In this document: positions 1 through 7,178 of the stretch, piece after piece
How the letters are laid out: each line of letters opens with the position of its first letter
How positions within the stretch are numbered: the first letter of the stretch is position 1
From: Catenulispora pinisilvae
GTDB taxonomy: Bacteria > Actinomycetota > Actinomycetes > Streptomycetales > Catenulisporaceae
Length of the DNA: 56,272 nucleotides
NCBI RefSeq assembly: GCF_015356865.1
Contig: NZ_JAAFZA010000044.1
Location: 1-56,272 of the forward strand
Direction of reading: 5' to 3'
Position numbers and translations under genes: made by a program
The notes under the pieces: model-generated
The model's input: only the letters and a program-made list of their open reading frames with translations
What the model was told of the DNA's origin: nothing
Database searches by the model: none

Positions 1-1323
1 CGGGGAGGTGGAGGTGCCGGCGGATCCGGAGGGTGAATCAGAGGACGAGGATGAGACGGAGGTGGGTCCCGGGGCGGCGATGCCTGGGTGGTTTTTGCCG
101 CCGTGGCTGAAGTCTGCGCCGAGGATGCTCGCGAAGATGATGACGAGGGCCAGCGCTACCAGTACTACGGCGGGCAGGCGGCGGCGGTTTGAGTTTGTGG
201 CCGGCCGGCGATTGGTGCTCGGCGGCATCGCAGGAGGTTGCGATTGTTCGCCGGCTGCCGCTGCGGCGGGTGCGGGCTCGGCTTCAGCCTTGCTCGCCGA
301 TTCATCACCGGCGGCCTCATCAGCTGTCGGCTCGGTCACCACCGGTACCGACGGCAGGCTCGTGATCGCCGGTGCCTTCGCTTCGGCGCCGGCCGCCATC
401 GGCAGCGTCGCTCGTGCCTCAACGAGGTCGGCCAGTCCGGCCAGTTCGGCCAGTCCCGCGCCCGCTTCGGCGCGCGGTGCCGGGACCTCCGGCGGGATCC
501 GCCGCGTAGCCAGGTTCCCGACTTGCTCCTGCAGATCCGGCGCGGTCGGCCGGTCCTCGGGCTCCTTGGCGAGGCAGGCCACGATCAGCTTCCTGATCAG
601 CGCGTCCTCGACGCCGTCGAGATCCGGCTCCTCGTGCGTGATCCGGTACGAGAGCGCGGTCGCGTTGCCCTCGCCGAAGGGGTGCCGGCCGGTGACGGCG
701 AAGGTGAGTACGCCGCCCAGCGCGAAGATGTCGGCGGGCGGTCCGACCTCGCGCTGCCCACGGATCTGCTCCGGGGCCATGTAGGGCGGGGTGCCGACCA
801 CGGTGCCGGTGCGGGTGATGGTGCTGGCCGTGAAGTCGCGGGCGATGCCGAAGTCGATCAGATGCGGGATCAGCTGTCCGTCCCGCTCGGCGAGCAGGAC
901 GTTGGCCGGCTTCACATCGCGGTGCACGACGCCGGCCGCGTGGATGGTGCTCAGCGCCTCGGCCAGGCCCGCCGCCATCTGTTGGGCGTCGGCGGGGGCC
1001 AGTGGGGAGCGTTTGACCCAGTCGCTCAGCGAGGTGCCCTCGATGTACTCGGTGGCCAGCCAGGGGTGCGCGCCGTCGAGGTTCGCCGCGACGATCCCGG
1101 CGATGAAGCGGCCGTCGACCTTGGCGGTGGCGGTCGCCTCGCGGATGAAGCGCTTGCGGAACTCCTCGTCGCGCAGCAGTTCGGCGTTGACCACTTTGAC
1201 CGCGGCCCAGTTCTTGCTCTTGTCGACGCCCAAGTAGACGCGCCCCATGCCGCCGGCGCCCAGCAGCCCGCGGATCCGGTACGGGCCGATCTTCTTGGGA
1301 TCCGTACCCTGTACAGGTTCCAT
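1..1323 (-). CDS. Membrane-anchored Ser/Thr protein kinase (PknB-like), 3' end outside window
   Basis: Eukaryote-type Ser/Thr kinase. It starts at ATG 1323 and reads MEPVQGTDPKKIGPYRIRGL. The glycine loop GAGGMGRVY is followed by the catalytic loop HRDVKPANV (about 900-935) and a DFGIA magnesium loop, with a TRTGTVVGTPPYMAPEQ activation segment, so the kinase looks catalytically complete over residues 12 to 265. A Pro/Ala-rich linker follows. A hydrophobic stretch (residues 383-402, about 118-175) is the single membrane span, followed by a Ser/Thr/Pro-rich extracellular segment still open at base 1. There are no PASTA repeats in the visible part. It is divergent from the SpoIIE phosphatase at 1550, and a kinase/phosphatase pairing is plausible but inferred. 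The family phosphorylates Ser/Thr of cytosolic targets; the target here is unknown. Confidence 0.93.
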   Translation of the reverse strand, partial: MEPVQGTDPKKIGPYRIRGLLGAGGMGRVYLGVDKSKNWAAVKVVNAELLRDEEFRKRFIREATATAKVDGRFIAGIVAANLDGAHPWLATEYIEGTSLSDWVKRSPLAPADAQQMAAGLAEALSTIHAAGVVHRDVKPANVLLAERDGQLIPHLIDFGIARDFTASTITRTGTVVGTPPYMAPEQIRGQREVGPPADIFALGGVLTFAVTGRHPFGEGNATALSYRITHEEPDLDGVEDALIRKLIVACLAKEPEDRPTAPDLQEQVGNLATRRIPPEVPAPRAEAGAGLAELAGLADLVEARATLPMAAGAEAKAPAITSLPSVPVVTEPTADEAAGDESASKAEAEPAPAAAAAGEQSQPPAMPPSTNRRPATNSNRRRLPAVVLVALALVIIFASILGADFSHGGKNHPGIAAPGPTSVSSSSSDSPSGSAGTSTSP

Positions 1324-1549
1324 CCCCGCGTCCCCTTGAGTGCTTGCCCTGTCACTCCAAGCGGTCGCACTTTAACAGACGGCTGCGTTCGTAAAGGGGC
1401 ACTACCGGGCAGTTCGCCACGGTGTTCGAGCCCTGATGGCCATGCGGTAGCCCAAGCGTGCGAATCGGGCGATTCCTCGACATCTCCGTGGCGGTGCGGG
1501 TTATGCTCCGTCGTGTCGGATTAAGGACGCTGAGAGGCGTGGGCACGCG
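1324..1549. promoter_or_regulatory. Divergent intergenic region between kinase and SpoIIE phosphatase
   Basis: This 226-bp gap must hold the promoters of the left-going kinase and the right-going phosphatase. I see no clear palindromic operator. A possible ribosome-binding stretch, AAGGAC, lies at 1523-1528, and a GAGAGG at 1532-1537 precedes the TTG start at 1550. No additional gene is convincing here. Confidence 0.4.
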
Positions 1550-2764
1550 TTGGGTGGTCCTTTGACACGATGGCTCCGGGCGGGCGGCGTGGGCACGCGC
1601 CGGCCGGCCGATAATGGTCGTGCCCTCTTCTTACTGGTGCTGCCCGGGATCTGGGTCGCGGTGGTGCTGGTCCTGCAGGTGCTGCTCCCGGCCCGGATCC
1701 AGCTCGCCCCGCTGCTCGCCGCCGCGCCCGCGATCGCCTGTGCCGGGACCGGCCGCCGGCAGTGCGTGACGATGGCCGGGCTGTGCGCCTTCGTCGCGCT
1801 GCTGCCGTGGGGGCCGCAGGCCCGCTCCGGCGGCGAGGTGCTGCGGCTCGGCACGTTCGGCGCGATCCTGGTGGTGGTGGCGGCCAGCTACGTGATCTCG
1901 GTGCGGCGCCAGCGGATGCTCGGCGAGCTCAGTCAGGTGCGGGCGGTCGCCGAGGTGGCGCAGCGGGTGCTGCTGCGCCCGCCCCGGCCCGCCGTCGGCG
2001 ACGTACTGGTCGCCGCGCGCAGCGCCTCGGCCTCGGCCGGCGCCTCGGTCGGCGGCGACTTCTACGACATCGTGGACACGCCCTACGGGGTGCGCGCGGT
2101 CATCGGGGACGTGCGGGGGAGCGGGCTCGGCGCGGTCGAGGTGGCCGCGGTGCTGCTCGGGTCGTTCCGCGAGGCCGCCTATGACGAGCCGGACCTGCGT
2201 GACCTGGTGCGCCGGCTGGAAGTGAGCCTGCGGCGGTTCCTCGGGGACGCGGACGCCGCCGCCGCGCACGTGCCGCTCGCGGACGGCGCCCGGTTGTGGG
2301 AGACCTCGAACTCGCTCGCGGTGGCCCCGCCGCGCACCACCGTGGACGTGCGCGAGGAGTTCGCGAGCGTGGCCGTGGTGTCGATCCGGCCCGACGGCCG
2401 GCTGGAGCACGTGAGCTGCGGCCACGCGCCGCCGCTGCTGGTGCGCTGTGGCGCGGTGTCGACAGTCCAGGGCCAGTCGGTCGGGCTGCCGCTGGGGCTC
2501 AGCGCCCTGGCGCCCGGCGCGGACGACCGGGCCCGGCTGGTGGTGACGCCGTTCGACAGCGGCGACTCGCTACTCCTCTATACAGACGGCGTGACGGACT
2601 CCGGCGGACCCGATGTGGAGCCGCTGCCGCTGGCGCAGATCCTGGAGGACTTGGCGGACGCCGGGCCGGAGTATGTGCTGTCGGCGATCGAGGGTGAGGT
2701 GACGGTGCGGGCGCGTGGGGCCCGGGCGCGGGATCTGGCGATGCTGTTGGTGCATCGGCCTTGA
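1550..2764 (+). CDS. Membrane PP2C-type (SpoIIE/RsbU) serine phosphatase
   Basis: A 404-aa integral membrane protein phosphatase. Hydrophobic segments at residues about 25-45, 50-66, 73-90 and 98-117 give an N-terminal membrane region. A PP2C/SpoIIE domain follows from about residue 143. It keeps the acidic metal ligands in GGDFYDI and IGDVRGSGL, then HVSCGHAPPLL and the C-terminal LLLYTDGVTDS motif typical of RsbU-type enzymes. Such proteins dephosphorylate anti-sigma-factor antagonists or other phospho-Ser proteins. The start is taken as TTG 1550; in-frame GTG 1589 is an alternative that would trim 13 residues. It is divergent from a Ser/Thr kinase. Degenerate 17-nt copies of its own 3' end, including the stop codon, continue downstream. 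Confidence 0.88.
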   Translation: MGGPLTRWLRAGGVGTRRPADNGRALFLLVLPGIWVAVVLVLQVLLPARIQLAPLLAAAPAIACAGTGRRQCVTMAGLCAFVALLPWGPQARSGGEVLRLGTFGAILVVVAASYVISVRRQRMLGELSQVRAVAEVAQRVLLRPPRPAVGDVLVAARSASASAGASVGGDFYDIVDTPYGVRAVIGDVRGSGLGAVEVAAVLLGSFREAAYDEPDLRDLVRRLEVSLRRFLGDADAAAAHVPLADGARLWETSNSLAVAPPRTTVDVREEFASVAVVSIRPDGRLEHVSCGHAPPLLVRCGAVSTVQGQSVGLPLGLSALAPGADDRARLVVTPFDSGDSLLLYTDGVTDSGGPDVEPLPLAQILEDLADAGPEYVLSAIEGEVTVRARGARARDLAMLLVHRP

Positions 2765-2857
2765 GGGTGGATCGGCCCTGAGGGTGGATCGGCCCTGGGC
2801 TTTGCGGGGGCGTGGTCTTGAAATGCGTCGGCTTTGAGGCGCGTCGGCCCTGAGGGT
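2752..2857. repeat. Degenerate 17-nt tandem repeat starting at the phosphatase stop codon
   Basis: The last bases of the phosphatase gene (GCATCGGCCTTGAGGGT, 2752-2768, containing the stop TGA) are repeated as GGATCGGCCCTGAGGGT (2769-2785), a decayed copy at 2786-2800, and again at 2825-2840 and 2841-2857. Four of the five copies keep TGA at the same position. The 17-nt period rotates the reading frame. It lies between convergent genes. Confidence 0.85.
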
Positions 2858-2902
2858 GGATCTGGCCGCCCGAGGCGATGTTCCGACGCGATGTTCAGTC
2901 GT

Positions 2903-3520
2903 TCAATCCTCGACCGGCAGCGCCGTGTACCCCGGCGCCCGCAGCCCGTCCAGGAACAGCTGGAGATAGCGCCGCGAGCCGCGCCGCACCGTCACCAGAT
3001 CCGGCAGCGGCCGGGTGAGCTGGGCGACGCCCACGAAGATGTCGTCGCGGTCGATGCCCGGACGCAGCACGCCGGCCCGGCGGGCCCGGGCCAGCATCGT
3101 GTCGAGCAGTCCGTTCAGCCGCTCTTCCAGGACCTTGACCTCCGGGTCGCCGGGGTCGTAGGCGCCGTCGAGCATCACGCACGTCGCGCCGATCTGCTCG
3201 TCGGCGGCGGCCAGGACGAAGCGGCTCAGCGCCTCGAACGGGGCCTCGGCCTGGGCCATCGCGGCCTCGGCGCGGTCGGCGGCCCGTTTCAGCACGCTGT
3301 GGACGACGGCCAGCACCAGCGCGTCGCGGTCGGGGAAGTGGCGGTAGACGGTGGCGTTGCCGATGCCGGCGCGGCGGGCCACCTCGTCGATCGGGGCCTG
3401 CCGGCCGACTTCGGTGAACAGGTCGCGGGCCGCGGCGACGATGCGTTCGCGGTTGCGTTGGGCGTCTACTCGGGGGGCTCGGGCGTGCGGCGTGCGGCGT
3501 GGGGTGGCCACGACGTCCAC
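2903..3520 (-). CDS. TetR/AcrR family transcriptional regulator
   Basis: A 205-aa TetR repressor. The start is GTG 3520 because an ideal Shine-Dalgarno, GGAGGAACCC, abuts it; the reading frame is open further upstream but that part has no coding character. The helix-turn-helix is RERIVAAARDLFTEVGRQ (about residues 22-40), then PIDEVARRAGIGNATVYRHF, the classic TetR recognition helix. The C-terminal ligand domain (LERLNGLLDTMLARARRAGVL) resembles the SbtR/YcdC-type C-terminal domain seen in many actinobacterial TetR proteins. It is convergent with the phosphatase. The target may be itself or the remnant at 3784; a palindrome at 3744-3766 lies 220 bp upstream. Confidence 0.88.
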   Translation of the reverse strand: MDVVATPRRTPHARAPRVDAQRNRERIVAAARDLFTEVGRQAPIDEVARRAGIGNATVYRHFPDRDALVLAVVHSVLKRAADRAEAAMAQAEAPFEALSRFVLAAADEQIGATCVMLDGAYDPGDPEVKVLEERLNGLLDTMLARARRAGVLRPGIDRDDIFVGVAQLTRPLPDLVTVRRGSRRYLQLFLDGLRAPGYTALPVED

Positions 3521-3743
3521 GGGTTCCTCCTGGGCGGTGGGGGCGGGACGGGAGCCGGACCATCGTAACCTTTGGAAATGCCCTGATTTGCGATGCGCGG
3601 CGGCTTTTCCGGCGAATGGGGAAGACCGCCGCGCACGAGACACGGAGGGGGTGCGTACTCGGGCGCGGCGGCCGCTTTCCAAGGATCGACCTGCGGAGGG
3701 ATCCTCGTCGGGGACCAGGTCCCCGTGTGCAGGGTAACGCATC

Positions 3744-3766
3744 TTCCGGGGAAATGTTCCCCGGAA
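3744..3766. promoter_or_regulatory. Perfect 10-bp inverted repeat, candidate operator
   Basis: TTCCGGGGAA, ATG, TTCCCCGGAA: two perfect 10-base arms around a 3-base centre, in the divergent gap between the TetR gene (start 3520) and the CsoR-like remnant (from 3784). It is followed by an unusually AT-rich stretch (about 3765-3798). No run of T follows, so an operator fits better than an intrinsic terminator. The rest of 3521-3783 holds no convincing gene. Confidence 0.5.
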
Positions 3767-3783
3767 AATAACGATACTTAGCG

Positions 3784-4057
3784 TTGCTTATTATATCCCC
3801 GCCTCGGCCACTGTGGGCGGTTCGTCGGCGGCTGCCGGAAATACCCCGGACAGATCCGGGGTGCGATCGCGATGCTGGAGTCCGGGCGGGACTGCTCGGA
3901 GATCGTCACTCAGCTGGCCGCGGTGTCCCGGGCGCTGGACCGGGCCGGGTTCAAGGTGATCGCCGGCGGGCTCTGGCAGTGCCTGGGTTCTGAGGATGCT
4001 GAGGAACGCTCGGCCAAGGTGGCGCAGATGGAGAAGTTGTTCCTGTCGCTGGCGTGA
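3784..4057 (+). pseudogene. CsoR/DUF156-type metal-sensing repressor, frameshifted and without a clear start
   Basis: From about 3835 to 4057 one frame reads RKYPGQIRGAIAMLESGRDC, then an EIVTQLAAVSRALDRAGF segment, and ends EKLFLSLA. This is the hallmark sequence of actinobacterial CsoR-like (DUF156) repressors, including the Cys of GRDC and a second Cys in WQCL. The N-terminal arm that should read RRLR is in another frame: VRRRL is read just upstream at 3820-3834, so one extra C near 3835 separates the halves. No ATG or GTG lies in the right frame before the homology; TTG 3784 in the other frame is the best start. It is probably a recent pseudogene or carries a sequencing error. An internal ATG (3872) could only give a 61-aa fragment lacking the first helix. 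Confidence 0.7.
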
Positions 4058-4150
4058 TGCCTGGATCCGGGCCGCGGGTAATCCCCACTGGACCGATTCT
4101 CCCCCCGGATGACCATCGCGCCCGGCCGCCGATCCCCGTAGGCTTCTGGG

Positions 4151-7147
4151 GTGACCGAGCCAGGACGGGTGATCGGGGGACGCTACCGACTGGTGGATCG
4201 GTTGGGTTCCGGGGCGTTCGGACAGGTCTGGCGCGCCTACGACATGCACCTCGAGGTGGATGTCGCGGTGAAGCAGATCCTGCTGCCGATGGAGGGCAAC
4301 GGGCCGCAGGCCGCCGAGCGGGTGGCCAGGGGCGCCCGGGAGGCGCGCAACACGGCGCGGCTGCGGGACTGCCCGAACATCGTGACCGTGCACGACGTGC
4401 ACATCGAGAACGGCGCACCGTGGATCGTCATGCAGCTGGTCAAGGGCGAGAGCCTGGCCGAGCGGCTGGCGCACACCGGGCCGCTGACCGAGAACAACGC
4501 GGTGGCGCTGGCCCGCGACCTGCTGCGGGCGCTGGCCGCCGCGCACGCCGCCGGGATCGTGCACCGCGACGTGAAGCCGGGCAACGTCCTGCTGGCCGCC
4601 GACGGCACCGGGCTGCTCGCCGACTTCGGGATCGCCGTCCGTTTCGACGACCAGCGCGTCACCCGCACCGGGACCTTCATCGGCTCGCCGGGCTACGTCG
4701 CGCCCGAGCGGGTGATCTCCCAGGACGCCGGCGCGGTCGGTGACCTGTTCTCCCTCGGGGCGACGCTTTACGAGGCGGTGGAAGGGATTCCCGCCTTCCG
4801 AGCCGACGTCATCGGCTCGGTGGTGGCCGGGCAGCCGGCGCCGATGCGCCGGGGCGGGCGGCTGACCGCCCTGATCACCCGGCTGCTGGACAAGGACCCC
4901 GCGACCCGGCCGGACGTGGCCGCCGCCTTCGCGCTGGTCGGCAACTGGACTCCGCCGCCGACGATCGAGGCGCCGGGGTCGGTGCGGGCGCTGGGCCAGG
5001 ACGTGCAGCTCGGCGTGGAGTGGGTCGAACACTTCGCGTTCGTCAACGAGCGGCTGCGCAACGACGACAGCGCGGCCAGCCGTGGCGCGCGCACGGCCAA
5101 CGCGCCCGAGGCGATCCGCAGCATCCGGACCGCGATCGAGGTCAACCAGAACGAGTACCTGGCGGCCGGCGGTCGCGAGGTGCACGCCGTCGTCACGGTC
5201 AGCACCGTGGACTCCGGGAGCGGGCCGCCCCGGCACGGCGCCGCGGCGGCCGCGGCGTTACGGGCCGACCGTACTTACGGCGCCAAGCCCGGGCCGATAG
5301 CCAGCGCCGACGGGCCGCCGTCGGTGGTCTTCATCGCCGACTGCTCGCGGTCGCTGGCCGAACCGGGCCGGCTGGCCGGGGTCAAGGCCGCGTTACACGC
5401 TGGGATCGAGGCACTGCCGGACGGCGCGCGGTTCGCGGTGATCGCCGGGCGCGCCGACAGCCAGCCCGTCTACCCCGAGGACGGCGGCACCGAACCGGTG
5501 ACGGCGGCCTCGCGCGCGGCGGCCAAGTCGGCGGTGGACCGGCTGACCGCGTACGGCGGCCGCGAGATCGGCCTGTGGCTCAGCCGCGCGGCCCGGATGT
5601 TCGCGCTCGGGTCCGGGCCGGTGCGGCACGCGATCCTCATCGTCAACGGCAAGGACGAGGGACTGCACCCCTCACGACTGGCGCTGACCGCGCGGGCCTG
5701 CGCCGGGCTGTTCACGGCCGACTGCCTGGGGCTCGGTGAGGACTGGGAGGTGCACGAGATGCGCCTGCTCTCCGACCAGTTGTCCGGGACGATGGGGTTC
5801 GTGCCCGACCCCGAAGCACTGCCGGAGGCGGTGCGCGAGGCGACGGCCGGGGCCGTGACCAAGCGGGTCGCAGACGTCGAACTCAGTCTGTGGACGCCGA
5901 GCGGCGCGGTGATCCGCTATGTGAAGCAAGTCAGTCCCCTGTTACGCGACCTGACCGACAACCGGATCCCGGGCGACGCGGTGCGCACCGTCGGCTTCCC
6001 GACCGGGGCGTGGGGCGAGGAGCGCCGCGAGTTCCACATCTGCGTCGAGGTGGCGCCGGGCGAACTCGGACAGGAGAAACTGGCCGCCCGGGTGCAGCTC
6101 ACCGCACGCGGGCCGGAAGCCATGGAAGTACTCGGCGAGGGCAAGATCCGCGCGGTGTGGACCGACGACGAGACCATGGTGATGCGGGTCGTGTCGAAGG
6201 TCGGCCCCTACACCGCGGCGGCCGAGCCCGACGTGTGGGTGGACCCCGAGATCGCCGATCTGGAACGCGAACTCGCCGGGCTCGCCGACGAGCTGTCGCA
6301 GGCCGAAGCCGAACTCGCCGAGGTGCGCAATCTGCTGACGGTGTTCGGGCGCGCGCACGCGCGCATGTTCGCGCCGCTGCTGGCCGAGCTCGACGAGATC
6401 GAGGCCCGCATCGCCGAGGTGCACGCGGCGCGCAGCGGTCGCGAGGACGACCAGCGCGACGCCGAGACGGCGCGCGAGCGGGCCCAGCAGTCGGCCCGGC
6501 AGGCGGACGAGGAGAAGGTACGCGCCACCCGCGCCGACCCGCCGCGCCCGGCGCCGACCGGCGAAGCCAAGCGCATGTACCGCAAACTGGCCCGCCGCTG
6601 CCACCCGGACCTGGCCGACGACGAGGCCGACCGGCAGCGCCGCGAGGTCTTCATGGCGCGCGTCAACGACGCCTACACCCGCGGCGACATCGGCCTGCTG
6701 GCCCAGCTCTCGCAGGAGTGGGACGCCGAGGGCGGCGCGGACAGCACCACCGCGCCGCCGCCGAAGGACCCGGGCGCGCGCCGCAAGCTGAAGGAGCACC
6801 TGCGCCAGGCGCTGTCCTCGGTCCACACCCGTCTGGACCGCATCCGCGACGAGCTGACCGCCGCGCGCGATTCGGAACTCGGCCGCATCGTGTTCGCGCC
6901 CGGGCAGGAGGCCGGGATGCCGGCGGCGATGCGCCGGTTGGACACGATGGCGGACAAGCTGAAGACGCTGGTCGACGAGCGGCGGCGGGTGCTGGACGGG
7001 TTGTTGGACGCCGCTGCCGCCGCCGCTGCCGCCGCCGCTGCCGCCGCCGCTGCCGCTGCTGCTGCCTCTGCCGGTGCTGGCGCCGGTGCTGCCGCTGGTG
7101 CCGCGGGACCGGCCGGTGCCGGTGTGGGGGACGAGAGCAGGCGGTGA
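4151..7147 (+). CDS. Ser/Thr kinase fused to VWA, coiled-coil and J-like (HPD) domains
   Basis: 998 aa from GTG 4151. Residues 1-265 are a complete Hanks kinase: GSGAFGQVW, Lys41, HRDVKPGNVL with Asp140, DFG at 158-160 and GSPGYVAPE. After a linker, residues about 390-560 form a von Willebrand A-like fold with the MIDAS motif DCSRS (Asp397, Ser399, Ser401), though the usual Thr is Arg in GGREIG. A beta-rich segment (575-690) follows, then a long Glu/Ala/Arg coiled coil (700-795). Next is a J-domain-like segment, YRKLARRCHPDL, with the HPD tripeptide at 818-820, a second helical segment (885-950) and a 19-Ala tract. There is no transmembrane span, so it is cytosolic. It could couple a signal to Hsp70 recruitment and VWA-mediated assembly; that role is inferred. 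The downstream gene starts 31 bases after its stop. Confidence 0.9.
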   Translation: MTEPGRVIGGRYRLVDRLGSGAFGQVWRAYDMHLEVDVAVKQILLPMEGNGPQAAERVARGAREARNTARLRDCPNIVTVHDVHIENGAPWIVMQLVKGESLAERLAHTGPLTENNAVALARDLLRALAAAHAAGIVHRDVKPGNVLLAADGTGLLADFGIAVRFDDQRVTRTGTFIGSPGYVAPERVISQDAGAVGDLFSLGATLYEAVEGIPAFRADVIGSVVAGQPAPMRRGGRLTALITRLLDKDPATRPDVAAAFALVGNWTPPPTIEAPGSVRALGQDVQLGVEWVEHFAFVNERLRNDDSAASRGARTANAPEAIRSIRTAIEVNQNEYLAAGGREVHAVVTVSTVDSGSGPPRHGAAAAAALRADRTYGAKPGPIASADGPPSVVFIADCSRSLAEPGRLAGVKAALHAGIEALPDGARFAVIAGRADSQPVYPEDGGTEPVTAASRAAAKSAVDRLTAYGGREIGLWLSRAARMFALGSGPVRHAILIVNGKDEGLHPSRLALTARACAGLFTADCLGLGEDWEVHEMRLLSDQLSGTMGFVPDPEALPEAVREATAGAVTKRVADVELSLWTPSGAVIRYVKQVSPLLRDLTDNRIPGDAVRTVGFPTGAWGEERREFHICVEVAPGELGQEKLAARVQLTARGPEAMEVLGEGKIRAVWTDDETMVMRVVSKVGPYTAAAEPDVWVDPEIADLERELAGLADELSQAEAELAEVRNLLTVFGRAHARMFAPLLAELDEIEARIAEVHAARSGREDDQRDAETARERAQQSARQADEEKVRATRADPPRPAPTGEAKRMYRKLARRCHPDLADDEADRQRREVFMARVNDAYTRGDIGLLAQLSQEWDAEGGADSTTAPPPKDPGARRKLKEHLRQALSSVHTRLDRIRDELTAARDSELGRIVFAPGQEAGMPAAMRRLDTMADKLKTLVDERRRVLDGLLDAAAAAAAAAAAAAAAAAAASAGAGAGAAAGAAGPAGAGVGDESRR
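7010..7066 (+). repeat. In-frame GCN microsatellite encoding 19 consecutive alanines
   Basis: Nineteen alanine codons in a row (mostly a GCC GCC GCC GCT rhythm), followed by a Ser-Ala-Gly low-complexity tail to the stop at 7147. It lies at the C-terminus of the kinase/VWA/J-domain fusion. The period is three, so length changes would not shift the frame. Confidence 0.95.
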
Positions 7148-7178
7148 GGATCGGTGTGCTGACAATGCGGTGGTGAGC

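Noticed and set aside
238..1524. Long open frame on the plus strand opposite the membrane kinase
   Set aside because: It is antisense to a gene with complete kinase motifs; its composition is Arg/Gly/Asp-rich as expected for a GC-rich shadow frame.
3499..3781. Short plus-strand ORFs of 60-90 aa upstream of the metal-sensor remnant
   Set aside because: They overlap the TetR start and the palindrome and have no protein-like composition.
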